Shown here piece after piece: positions 1 through 10,668 of a DNA stretch of 64,000 nucleotides. The stretch is from Streptomyces olindensis (GTDB lineage Bacteria > Actinomycetota > Actinomycetes > Streptomycetales > Streptomycetaceae). Every line of letters starts with the position of its first letter. Position 1 is the first letter of the stretch. A program made the translations under genes and the position numbers. Where the stretch lies: positions 1-64,000 of the forward strand of contig JJOH01000021.1 of NCBI GenBank assembly GCA_000696115.1, written 5' to 3'. Below the pieces are notes generated by a model that had not been told where the DNA came from, did no database searches, and saw only the letters and a program-made list of their open reading frames with translations.

Positions 1-269
1 GGTAGGGCCGGGCCGCGAGGCGGGGCACGGTCGGGCCGCGACGCGGGGCACGGTCGGCGGCGCACGGTCGGCGGGACGCGGGATGCGGGACGCGGGACAC
101 GTTCGGCGGGACGCGGGAGGCGGGAGGAGGCCGACCGCGAAGCGGGATGGGCCGGCGGCGGACGCGGGATACGGCTGTCGGGTTGCTGTGAATCGGCTCT
201 CGCGTGGTCCGGGTCACAGACAGGGGGGCGGTCGGGCGCGAAGGCTGTGCCAGGACGGAAGGAGCGCCC
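1..269. repeat. GC-rich degenerate short tandem repeats, no gene
   Basis: The first 130 bases are built from short imperfect direct repeats of the type GGGGCACGGTCGG, GCGGGACGCGGGA and CGGGACGCGGGAGG. The remaining bases lead up to the ribosome site of the first gene. I see no convincing protein or RNA gene. The repeats resemble simple-sequence expansion between Streptomyces genes. Confidence 0.5.
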
Positions 270-1088
270 GTGGTGGAACGCGCCGCGCCGCCCGGCGAGG
301 AGACCGCCGAGGTCGCGCTCCCGCCGCCGGACGCGCCCCGGTACGACACGTCGGCCCTGCTCGACGGGGTGCCGCGGCAGCGGGCACGCGAGACGGCGGT
401 CCCGGCCGCACCGGAGTCCCCGCCGTCGGGAACGTCCCGGACCCGACTCCGGGCGCTGCGGCCCTGGCGGCTGCTGCCCACCCCCACGGGCACGCCGTTC
501 ACCTTCGCGTACGCGGCCCTGCTCGGTGCCACCTCACTGATCACCGAGCAGGCCGACCCGGCGCTGGTGCACGCCCTGCTCCAGGGCTCCAGCACGGACG
601 TGGCGCACCTGGTGCGGACGCCGGAGCTGGTGCTCGTGGGCAGCGCGCTGTGGGTCGCGGGCGGGGTGGCCTCGCCCTTCGCCATCGCCTTCGTCCTCGT
701 GCTGACCGCGCTGGAACGGCGGATCGGCGGCCTGCGCACGGCCGCTGTCTTCCTGCTCGGGCACGTCCTCGCCACCCTGGCGACCGAGGTCCCGGTGGGA
801 CTCGCGGTCCTGGCCGGGCACCTCCCCGACAGCTCCCTGCACCGCCTCGACTACGGCGTCAGCTTCGGCGTCGCGGCCGGCACCGGTGCCCTGGCCGGGC
901 TGCTGCCGATCTGGCTGGGGGTGCCCCTGCTGGCCGGCTTCGGCGGGATGCTGCTCCCGGACCTGCTCGCCTTCACCGACCCGATGACCGACTGGGGGCA
1001 CCTGATCGCCCTGGCCATCGGTGTCGCGACCTGGCCGCTGGTGCGACGGTGGTACGCGGCGCGCCTCGCTCCGGCCGCCGCAGCCTGA
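270..1088 (+). CDS. rhomboid-like integral membrane protein
   Basis: Predicted polytopic membrane protein of about 272 residues. Roughly 70 N-terminal residues are Pro/Ala-rich and cytoplasmic, followed by about six hydrophobic segments from residue 74 onward. The fourth hydrophobic region carries YGVSFG (Ser198) and the last carries DWGHL (His244), the spacing expected for the Ser/His pair of rhomboid intramembrane proteases. The match is to actinobacterial rhomboid-like families, so protease activity is inference. The GTG at 270 was chosen because GGAAGGAG lies just upstream; an in-frame GTG at 204 has no ribosome site. It stands alone, convergent with the next gene 12 bases away. Confidence 0.65.
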   Translation: MVERAAPPGEETAEVALPPPDAPRYDTSALLDGVPRQRARETAVPAAPESPPSGTSRTRLRALRPWRLLPTPTGTPFTFAYAALLGATSLITEQADPALVHALLQGSSTDVAHLVRTPELVLVGSALWVAGGVASPFAIAFVLVLTALERRIGGLRTAAVFLLGHVLATLATEVPVGLAVLAGHLPDSSLHRLDYGVSFGVAAGTGALAGLLPIWLGVPLLAGFGGMLLPDLLAFTDPMTDWGHLIALAIGVATWPLVRRWYAARLAPAAAA

Positions 1089-1100
1089 GCGCGCGGCGGT

Positions 1101-1760
1101 TCAGGCCGTACCGGGGGCCGGCGGGACGTGCTTCGCGCTGGTCAGCAGGGCCACCACCTCCCAGCCCAGTGCCTCGTACAGCCCCCGCCCCGCGGGCGTC
1201 CCGGCCAGGACTCCGGTGCGGGCCCCCTGCCGGACGGCGGCGCTCTGCAGCGTCCGCATGACGACACCGCCGAGCCCCCTGCGGCGGTGTTCGGGGGCCG
1301 TCTCGATCTGGTCGACGACGGCGGTCGGGCCCGTCGGGGCGATCTGGCCGCGCGCCGCCAGGGATCCGTCCGGCGCGGCGATCAGCACACGCGTCACCCC
1401 GCCGCGCGACCAGCTGCGCAGCCGGTAGCCCTCGGGAGCGTCCGGAGCGGTGTCCGCCGTCAGCGGGACCGTCATCAGGTACCCGGGCTCGGGGTCGATC
1501 CACCAGGGGGCGCCCAGCCAGCCGGAGACCACGGACGGGTCCCGGAACGCCTTCAGCCACACGCCGGCCCCGGTCACCGCGTCGGCCACCTTGCGGACGG
1601 AGGTCTCGTCGAGGTCGTCACCTCGCGCGCCGAACACATGCCGCGTGACATGGCCGTTCGCCCCCACGTCGATGGTGCAGCCCCAGGGCTCGGTGACCGG
1701 GTCGGCCGCCCCGCGGGACACGATCCACCCGTCCACCCATGCCTGCACGATCCGGTCCAC
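1101..1760 (-). CDS. GNAT family N-acetyltransferase
   Basis: A 219-residue acetyltransferase-like protein. The C-terminal half has the GNAT fold signature: a beta-strand ending VVDQIETAP, then the acetyl-CoA pyrophosphate loop RRRGLG (residues 159-164), then GLYEALGW near residue 193. The N-terminal half is less conserved and may hold the acceptor site, so the substrate cannot be named. It starts with GTG at 1760 and is divergent from lon; a 7-bp inverted repeat (GTAATAG / CTATTAC) sits in the shared upstream region and could be its operator. Confidence 0.75.
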   Translation of the reverse strand: MDRIVQAWVDGWIVSRGAADPVTEPWGCTIDVGANGHVTRHVFGARGDDLDETSVRKVADAVTGAGVWLKAFRDPSVVSGWLGAPWWIDPEPGYLMTVPLTADTAPDAPEGYRLRSWSRGGVTRVLIAAPDGSLAARGQIAPTGPTAVVDQIETAPEHRRRGLGGVVMRTLQSAAVRQGARTGVLAGTPAGRGLYEALGWEVVALLTSAKHVPPAPGTA

Positions 1761-1771
1761 GTCATCCCCCG

Positions 1772-1802
1772 GTAATAGGTAGAAGCTGGTTTGATCTATT
1801 AC
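1772..1802. promoter_or_regulatory. inverted repeat in the GNAT-lon intergenic region
   Basis: GTAATAG (1772-1778) and CTATTAC (1796-1802) are perfect inverted 7-mers separated by 17 bases, 12 bases upstream of the GNAT start. The AT-rich arms stand out in this GC-rich sequence. They could be a dimeric regulator site; no regulator is identified. Confidence 0.35.
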
Positions 1803-1893
1803 TAACGTGACTGTACGCGCCGGCTCGGCCGTCGCGTCACCGGTGATCGCTCACAGCGAACGCCCGTCCGGGAACATCCCGTCGCCGCCAAGC

Positions 1894-1914
1894 ATTGAGT
1901 CGGCATAGCTCAAC
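1894..1914. promoter_or_regulatory. HAIR-like HspR operator upstream of lon
   Basis: ATTGAGT, seven bases, GCTCAAC: this matches the HAIR consensus CTTGAGT-N7-ACTCAAG at 11 of 14 arm positions with the correct spacing. It ends 21 bases before the lon start codon. HAIR sites bind the heat-shock repressor HspR, and lon is a known HspR target in Streptomyces. The site therefore predicts heat-shock control of this lon. Confidence 0.7.
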
Positions 1915-1935
1915 TTGACTGCCGAAGGGGAGATC

Positions 1936-4350
<2,415 letters not shown>

Positions 4351-4538
4351 CGGACGCGGCCGGTAGGGGAGGCCCGGGTTCTCGTGAGGGAGGCCCGGGC
4401 CTTCACCGTGTGGCCACCCTGTGTACACGCACCCCGTGACCTGCGGAATACTTGCCGAACTGCGGTGATGACAGCAGGTGGCGGAAAATCCCGGTACGGG
4501 AACTCTCCGTACGGGCGACGACCGAGGCAGGGACTGAC

Positions 4539-5030
4539 GTGCACGAGGACGGCAAGGACGACGGACACCGCGCTGCCGGTGCGGCCGGGAGCGCGGTGGA
4601 TCAGCCTGCCTTCCTGGCGCTGGAGCGCGAGCTGACCGTGCTGCTGCGGCGGGCCCGGGCCAACCAGGGCGAGATGGCCCGCGAGGTCCATCCCGACCTG
4701 GAGTCGTCCGCGTACGGCCTCCTCGTCCGGCTGGACGAGTGCGGCAAGCAGCGGGCCACCGAACTCGCCGCCTACATCGGCGTCGGCAAGGCGACGATGT
4801 CCCGCCAGCTGCGCGCCCTGGAGGAACTGGGACTCGTCGCGCGCGAGCCCGACCCCGCCGACGGCCGCGCCTGGCTGGTCGCCCTCACCCAGGAGGGCCA
4901 GGACCGCGTCCGCCGGGTCCGCGAGGCCCGCCGCGCCCGCTACGCCGGCCGCCTGGCCGACTGGGACCCGCGCGAGGTCACGGAACTGGCCCGGCTGCTG
5001 CACCAGCTCAACCGCGGCATGGAGAAGTAG
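4539..5030 (+). CDS. MarR family transcriptional regulator
   Basis: Winged-helix DNA-binding protein of about 163 residues. The HTH is seen at residues 60-105, with the recognition segment GVGKATMSRQLRALEELGLV, followed by the wing motif PADGRA at 106-111 typical of MarR proteins. Long helices on either side would make the dimer. GTG at 4539 follows AGGCAGGGA; a longer reading frame upstream lacks a ribosome site and family similarity. The ligand and targets are unknown. Stands alone, convergent with the PP2C-like gene. Confidence 0.85.
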   Translation: MHEDGKDDGHRAAGAAGSAVDQPAFLALERELTVLLRRARANQGEMAREVHPDLESSAYGLLVRLDECGKQRATELAAYIGVGKATMSRQLRALEELGLVAREPDPADGRAWLVALTQEGQDRVRRVREARRARYAGRLADWDPREVTELARLLHQLNRGMEK

Positions 5031-5123
5031 CGGCCGGTTCCGGGTGTCTCGGACCGGTTACGGGCGTTCCGTACCGGCGCCGCAGGCGAGCCGGCTGACC
5101 GAGGACCCGGGCGGGGCGAGCGG

Positions 5124-5909
5124 TCAGAACTCGACGAACACCACCGTCGCGTCGTCGTGCCTCTTGCCCCGCCCCAGGGACACGCGCTCGACGTCCGCCC
5201 GCTCCAGCGCGCGCACGCGGTCCACCAGGGCCTGCGGTCCCTCCTTGCGGACGAGCCGGAAGCAGTCCGCCCAGTCGCCCTCGTGGAACCGCTCCACCCA
5301 GCGGGTGGCGCCGTCCGTCAGCGCGGCCAGGGCGCGTACCTCCTGGCGCGGCAGGGTTCCGGTCACCGCGCGCCGGGCCACCGCGGGATCGGCGGCGGCG
5401 GTGAAGAAGCCGCCCTCCTTGTTGCGGACCGTCGCGTCCACCAGCGCGTCCGTGGCCAGGGCCGAGCGCGGCAGCCGGGCCAGCCGGTCGTCCAGGAGCG
5501 CGGTCACCGCCCCGTCGGGGGACTCCAGCAGCAGGGCCGAGTCCGACAGGACCAGGTACTCCACCGTGGCCGGATTCCAACGGGCCGCGACCACCGTGGC
5601 CTGAGGTGTGCGGGGGTGAGAAAGGTCACAGGTTTCCGCGTGTGCCTCGGCGGTACGCGCGATGGCGCGGGACAAGGCGTCGAGCAGAGGGACATCCGGG
5701 AGTGAAACGGTCAGTTCGGTCAGGGCTCCACCGAGGCGTGCGGTGAACCAGGGGACGGAATGCAGACAGCCCGTCCCGCCCCGCGGCGGGGTGACCCCGT
5801 CCAGGACGACCACCGAACCGCCCTGTCCTGAAGCCGGAAGTCCGACACTGGCGAAGTCCTCGTTCGGGCGGTCGGCGTCCCCGGGCTCCGAGGCGAGTTC
5901 AGTACGCAT
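5124..5909 (-). CDS. PP2C-like serine/threonine phosphatase
   Basis: A 261-residue protein with the metal-binding pattern of PP2C phosphatases: PNEDF (residues 15-19), VVVLDGV (33-39), ALTDGAT in the middle and RHDDATVVFVEF at the C-terminus. The Asp residues that bind the dinuclear metal centre are present, so it is probably active. No extra sensor or membrane domain is visible, suggesting a small cytosolic phosphatase. The ATG at 5909 was preferred over one 48 bases upstream because the conserved sequence begins immediately after it. Divergent from the conservon. Confidence 0.7.
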   Translation of the reverse strand: MRTELASEPGDADRPNEDFASVGLPASGQGGSVVVLDGVTPPRGGTGCLHSVPWFTARLGGALTELTVSLPDVPLLDALSRAIARTAEAHAETCDLSHPRTPQATVVAARWNPATVEYLVLSDSALLLESPDGAVTALLDDRLARLPRSALATDALVDATVRNKEGGFFTAAADPAVARRAVTGTLPRQEVRALAALTDGATRWVERFHEGDWADCFRLVRKEGPQALVDRVRALERADVERVSLGRGKRHDDATVVFVEF

Positions 5910-6265
5910 CCAGCCAGTCTGCACGAGCCCTTCACAAGGTCCGCAAAAGGCTGGCAATGGTTGCCGGAACGGCGCACCCGCGCAGGTCAGACGCCTGGTT
6001 TGGGTCGGAATGCTTTGTTCCGAGAAGGCGTGGTGGCGAATATTGCCACCGCCCGCCGCCGGCGTCCAACCGGCCTGCCGTACAAGGCGACTGCGAGGGT
6101 CCGCGGAACTTGCCCCTCAACTCCCCTCCGAGGTTCACTCCTTCGGGTGGCGGGTCAGGTGATGCGCGTGCGCTGCCCACCGGCGCTGGGAGGGTCGGGA
6201 AGTGTACCGGGAGTACGCGTCAGTTGACGGAGCGTCACCCGGGCCCAAGGGTTCACGAGTCAGGA
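5910..6265. other. divergent intergenic region before the conservon
   Basis: About 355 bases between the PP2C-like gene and cvnA. Reading frames cross it on both strands but have no family similarity or ribosome site. It presumably holds both divergent promoters; I recognise no clear operator or RNA. Confidence 0.4.
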
Positions 6266-9088
6266 ATGCGAGCACCGGTGCAGAAGACGCGGCCTCGTCG
6301 CACAGGCAAGCAGACGGCCCCCGCTCAGGGCGCTGAGCCGACGCCCCTCACCGGCAAGGGCCGACCCACGCACGTACGCAACCGGCTCATCGTCGCCGTC
6401 GCCGTGGTCGCCGCGGCCATCGCCGGCGCCGGCACCCCGTCCGTCCTCGCCGCCTCCGGGGAACTCCACGACTCCCAGGAGCTCGTGACGCTCGCGGAGC
6501 AGACGCAGGACGCCCTCGCCCTCGCCCACTCCCTGGCCGACGAGCGCGACGACGTCACCTCCTACATCGCGGCCGGCCGCCCCAAGTCCAAGGCGCCCTC
6601 CGAGCAGCACAGCGCCCGCGTGGACCGGCAGGTCGAGGAGCTGCGGTCCGACACCGACACGCCCGCCGCGCTCCGCTCGGACCTCGACGACATCGCGACC
6701 GTGCGCCGGGCCGCGCTCACCGGCAAGAGCACCGCGCTCGAAGCGCACCAGGCGTACTCCACCACCATCACCGAACTCCACCGGCTCGCCGAGCAGCTGG
6801 CGCAGCGGACGCCGCCCCGCGCGGGCTCCGGGGGATACGCCCTGGCCGAGCTGGACTCCGCCGTGCAGCAGGCCGCCGCCGCCCGGGGGTTGCTGCTCGC
6901 CGCGTTCAGCGTGCCGCGCAGCACCGAGACGGTCATCGACCCGGTCACCGGCCTGCCGACCGAGACCGCCACCTCCTCGGACGCCGACGCCCGGCAGCGC
7001 GACGCCCTGAGCGCCGCCGCCCAGCAGGCCCGGCTGCGCTCCGACGCGGCCCTGGCCGACTTCCGCGACACCGCGCCCAAGTCGGCCCGCGCCTCCTTCG
7101 ACAACACGGTCACCGGCACCGAGGTCAACTCCGCCGAGAAGTACCTCGCCACCCTCACCGACCAGCCGACGCTGTCCGGCAGCGAACTCTCCACCAGCAC
7201 CAAGAGGCTGGACGCGGCCCTCTCCGCCCGGGTCGACCTGATGCGCGGCGTGGAGTCCGCCCTCTACGACCGGCGCACCAAGGACCTGGAAGCGCTGCGC
7301 GACGACGACGTCACCGCGCTGGAGATCCGCATCGCGATCCTCGGCGTCCTCATGCTGCTCGCCGTCGGCGTCGCCACCGGCATGGCGCGCAGCCTCACCC
7401 GCCCGCTCGCGGTGCTGCGCCTGGGCTCGAAGCGCCTCGCCGAGGCCGAGGACCCGGCGGCCGAGGAGCCGGTGAAGTTCACCGGCCGCAACGACGAGTT
7501 CGCCCAGGTCGTGCGCTCCGTCAACGCCCTGCACGCGCACGCGGCCGCCCTCACCGAGCGCATCACCACCCTGGAGGGCGACCGCAAGCACCTCGTCGGC
7601 CAGCGCCAGAAGATGGCCGACGCCCGCGAGGAACTGCGCGCCGAACTCGCCGAGTCCGCCGCCCAGCTGGAGCGGCTGCGCACGGCCATCGGCGGCACGT
7701 TCGTCAACCTCGCCCTGCGCACCCTCGGCCTGGTCGAGCGGCAACTCGCCGTCATCGAGAACCTGGAGGAGCGCGAACAGGACCCGGAGCGCCTCGCCAC
7801 CCTGTTCAAGCTCGACCACTTCGCCACGGTCATGCGCCGCCACAGCGAGAACCTCCTCGTCCTCGCCGGCACCGAGCACGTCCAGCACGCGGCCGGTCCC
7901 GTGCCGCTGGTGGACGTCGTGCGCGCCGCGGTCAGCGAGATCGAGCGGTACGAGCGCGTGCGGATCGCCGCGCTGCCGCCGCACGCGCACATCGCAGGGT
8001 TCGCCGCGGACGACCTCTCCCACCTGCTGGCCGAACTCATGGAGAACGCCACCTCGTTCTCCCCGCCCGACCTGCCCGTCGAGATCTCCGGCTGGCTGCT
8101 GGAGAACGGCGAGGTCATGCTCTCCGTCCAGGACGAGGGCATCGGCATGACCGAGGACCGGCTGGAGCGCCTCAACGCCCGCCTGGCCGACTTCGACCCG
8201 GAGGCGCCGTACGACCAGGAGGGCGAGGACGGTCTCGGCCTCGGCCTGTACGTCGTGGCCCGCCTCGCCCACCGCCACGGGGCGCGCGTCCAACTGCGCG
8301 AGCAGAAGCAGGGCGGTGTCGCGGCGGTCGTCGTCCTGCCCCGCACCCTCCTCGCCGCCGCCCCGCCCGCGGCCGTACCCGCCTCCGGCCCCGTCGCCGG
8401 AGCGGCCCACTCCTTCTCCTTCCCGGGCGCCGACGCCGAGGCCAACTCCAACGTCCTGCACGGCCGCACGAACGGCGGGGACCCGCTGGTCGCGCTGGCG
8501 GAGCAGGCGGTACGGCGCGAGGAGGCGGCGGACGAGGCCGCGGAGCACCCGGAACCGGCGGAAGCGGCGCAGCCAGCCGCACCCGCACCCGCGCCGGAGG
8601 TCACGGCACCGGCGGAAACCCCCGCCGAGACCACGATGGAGCTGCTGGCCCCGATACCGCAGGGGGAGCCGGAGCCGACGCAGCACGAGTCCGCGGCCGC
8701 CGACGGCGAAACGGCCCCACAGGGGCCACCCGCACCCGATCACGAAACCCGCACGGGTGGTGCGGGTGGATACGAACACGCCGAAGGCGAAGCCGAGGCG
8801 GAGGCCGACGCCGAACACGAACGCGTCACCGACAAGGGCCTCCCCAAGCGCACTCCCAAGATCACCGCCCCGGCCCAGACCCCGCGCCAGCGCAGCGGCT
8901 CCGTCGACGCCGAGGCACTCCGCCGCCGGCTCGGCGGCTTCCGCCAGGGCGCACAGGCCGGCTACCGCGAGGTCGAGGCGGAGATCGCCGAGAAGACGGC
9001 CTCGCACAAGCGGCCGACCACCGGCACACCAGGACAAGCTGAATCCGAAGAAGCCACGGGGGGCACAGTCGAGGAGGCAAGCAGTTGA
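6266..9088 (+). CDS. cvnA: conservon sensor kinase-like protein CvnA (nitrate-sensor type)
   Basis: Membrane sensor of about 940 residues and first gene of a cvnABCD conservon. A transmembrane helix near 38-56 is followed by an extracytoplasmic helical nitrate/nitrite-sensing-like domain (about 60-350). A second membrane helix (about 354-373), a HAMP linker and a dimerisation helix come next. The GHKL ATPase domain has N-box ELMENATSF (about 590) and G-box GLGLGLYV (about 656). A long Ala/Pro/Glu-rich tail (690-940) is low complexity. Conservons are thought to act as membrane-linked G-protein-like switches. ATG at 6266 lies behind CAGGA. It overlaps cvnB by four bases, so the two are translationally coupled. 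Confidence 0.85.
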   Translation: MRAPVQKTRPRRTGKQTAPAQGAEPTPLTGKGRPTHVRNRLIVAVAVVAAAIAGAGTPSVLAASGELHDSQELVTLAEQTQDALALAHSLADERDDVTSYIAAGRPKSKAPSEQHSARVDRQVEELRSDTDTPAALRSDLDDIATVRRAALTGKSTALEAHQAYSTTITELHRLAEQLAQRTPPRAGSGGYALAELDSAVQQAAAARGLLLAAFSVPRSTETVIDPVTGLPTETATSSDADARQRDALSAAAQQARLRSDAALADFRDTAPKSARASFDNTVTGTEVNSAEKYLATLTDQPTLSGSELSTSTKRLDAALSARVDLMRGVESALYDRRTKDLEALRDDDVTALEIRIAILGVLMLLAVGVATGMARSLTRPLAVLRLGSKRLAEAEDPAAEEPVKFTGRNDEFAQVVRSVNALHAHAAALTERITTLEGDRKHLVGQRQKMADAREELRAELAESAAQLERLRTAIGGTFVNLALRTLGLVERQLAVIENLEEREQDPERLATLFKLDHFATVMRRHSENLLVLAGTEHVQHAAGPVPLVDVVRAAVSEIERYERVRIAALPPHAHIAGFAADDLSHLLAELMENATSFSPPDLPVEISGWLLENGEVMLSVQDEGIGMTEDRLERLNARLADFDPEAPYDQEGEDGLGLGLYVVARLAHRHGARVQLREQKQGGVAAVVVLPRTLLAAAPPAAVPASGPVAGAAHSFSFPGADAEANSNVLHGRTNGGDPLVALAEQAVRREEAADEAAEHPEPAEAAQPAAPAPAPEVTAPAETPAETTMELLAPIPQGEPEPTQHESAAADGETAPQGPPAPDHETRTGGAGGYEHAEGEAEAEADAEHERVTDKGLPKRTPKITAPAQTPRQRSGSVDAEALRRRLGGFRQGAQAGYREVEAEIAEKTASHKRPTTGTPGQAESEEATGGTVEEASS

Positions 9089-9609
9089 CCGCTCCCAGTA
9101 CCTTCGGACTGATCGGACTGAGCAGTGAGGCCCGCAACCTGCACTGGCTGCTGACCAACCTCGTCGAGGAGGTACCCGGCATCCTCTCGGTCGCGGTCGT
9201 CTCGTCCGACGGACTGCTCCTGCTGTCCTCCGACGCCCAGCGCAACCAGCAGGCCCGCGAGGCCCTGGCCGCCGGCGGCACCCGGCGGACCGGCCCGCGC
9301 GGCTCCGCCGCCGACCTGGCCACCATCGTCTCCGGCATCGGCAGCCTCACCGTCGGCGCCGCCAAGCTGATGGACTTCGGCGGGGTCAAGCACACCATGG
9401 TCGCCATGGACGAGGGCAGCCTGTTCGTGATGTCCATCAGCGACGGTTCGCTGCTCGGCGTCCACGGCTCCGCGGACTGCGACATGAGCGTGGTGGCGTA
9501 CCACATGGCCCTGTTCGTCGGCCGCGCCGGCCACGTCCTGACGCCCGAACTCCGCAGCGAACTCCGTAAATCCCTGGAGGAGTCCCAGACGACGGGGAGT
9601 GCCCGATGA
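9085..9609 (+). CDS. cvnB: roadblock/LC7 domain protein CvnB
   Basis: A 174-residue protein of the roadblock/LC7 fold, seen from the pattern LLTNLVEEVPGILSVAVVSSDGLLL at residues 20-45 and a second glycine-rich strand region near 90-115. In conservons this protein partners the small GTPase CvnD and is thought to regulate its nucleotide state. The start is a TTG overlapping the cvnA stop, and its own stop overlaps the ATG of cvnC. Confidence 0.9.
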   Translation: MTAPSTFGLIGLSSEARNLHWLLTNLVEEVPGILSVAVVSSDGLLLLSSDAQRNQQAREALAAGGTRRTGPRGSAADLATIVSGIGSLTVGAAKLMDFGGVKHTMVAMDEGSLFVMSISDGSLLGVHGSADCDMSVVAYHMALFVGRAGHVLTPELRSELRKSLEESQTTGSAR

Positions 9610-10028
9610 GCAGTACGCCGAAGTCCCAGCTCCCGGTCCGCGGCGGTGACCGCAAGCCCGCCCGGGTCCGCCCCTACTCGCTCACCGGCGGCCGCACCCG
9701 CTTCGGCCACGTCCTGCTCGTGGAGACGTTCGTGGCCAGCACGGCCGCGCTGGACGCCCCGGAGGAGCGCAGGGAACTGACGAACGGTTCGCTGTCCACC
9801 CGGGTCATGCCGGAGCTGCGGGCCATCGTCGAACTGTGCCGCCGGATGCGTACGGTGGCCGAGATCGCCGCGCTGCTGAAGATGCCGCTCGGCGTGGTCC
9901 GCGTGCTCCTCAGCGACCTCGCGGACCAGGGAAAGATCCGTGTGTACGGAACGGGCACCGGCCATGGCACGGGCCGCCCGGACCGAGCTCTGCTGGAAAG
10001 GGTGCTGAGTGGACTCCGTCGTCTCTGA
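9606..10028 (+). CDS. cvnC: DUF742 protein CvnC
   Basis: A 140-residue DUF742 protein with the family hallmark VRPYSLTGGRT (residues 22-32). A winged-helix-like C-terminal half follows, including TVAEIAALLKMPLGVVRVLLSDLADQG. It is an invariant conservon member of unknown biochemical role. It starts by ATGA overlap with cvnB and its last 20 bases overlap cvnD, so it is surely in the same transcript. Confidence 0.9.
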   Translation: MSSTPKSQLPVRGGDRKPARVRPYSLTGGRTRFGHVLLVETFVASTAALDAPEERRELTNGSLSTRVMPELRAIVELCRRMRTVAEIAALLKMPLGVVRVLLSDLADQGKIRVYGTGTGHGTGRPDRALLERVLSGLRRL

Positions 10029-10656
10029 CGCCGCTCACGGCGTCTCTGGTACATCCCCGTTCGCCCAGCCCGGCGAGAGCATGCACGCCTGGGAGACGGA
10101 CCGCACCCGGGCCCCCATCGCCACGAAGATCGTGGTGGCGGGCGGCTTCGGCGTGGGCAAGACCACGCTCGTCACCGCCGTCTCGGAGATCACGCCCCTG
10201 CAGACCGAGGCGCTGATGACCGAGGCGAGCGAGGCCACCGACGACCTCACCGCCACACCGGGCAAGACCACCACCACGGTCGCCATGGACTTCGGGCGCA
10301 TCACGCTCGACGACGACCTGGTGCTCTACCTGTTCGGCACGCCGGGCCAGCAGCGGTTCTGGTTCATGTGGGACGACATCGTGCGCGGCGCGATCGGCGC
10401 CGTCGTGATGGCCGACACGCGCCGTCTGAAGGACTGCTTCCCGGTCCTGGACTACTTCGAGAGCTCCGGGCTGCCGTACGTGGTCGCCGTCAACCACTTC
10501 GACGGCAGCGAGCTGTTCGAGCCGGAGGACGTGCGGGAGGCCCTCACCATCCCGAAACACATACCTGTCATGATCATGGACGCGCGTCGCCGGATCTCCG
10601 TGATCGAGACCCTCCTGGCCCTCGTCGGCCACGCGCTGGACGAAACCCCCGAGTAG
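10009..10656 (+). CDS. cvnD: conservon small GTP-binding protein CvnD
   Basis: A 215-residue Ras/MglA-like GTPase that completes the conservon. P-loop GGFGVGKTT lies at about 44-52, the switch region holds TTTVAMDFGR, the G3 motif is LFGTPGQ, and the base-recognition motif appears as VAVNHFD. The latter replaces the classical NKxD by NHFD, as is common in this subgroup. It probably cycles on the membrane face near CvnA with CvnB as partner. Start GTG at 10009 inside cvnC; the next gene begins 12 bases after its stop. Confidence 0.9.
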   Translation: MDSVVSDAAHGVSGTSPFAQPGESMHAWETDRTRAPIATKIVVAGGFGVGKTTLVTAVSEITPLQTEALMTEASEATDDLTATPGKTTTTVAMDFGRITLDDDLVLYLFGTPGQQRFWFMWDDIVRGAIGAVVMADTRRLKDCFPVLDYFESSGLPYVVAVNHFDGSELFEPEDVREALTIPKHIPVMIMDARRRISVIETLLALVGHALDETPE

Positions 10657-10668
10657 AGGACAGCCCGC

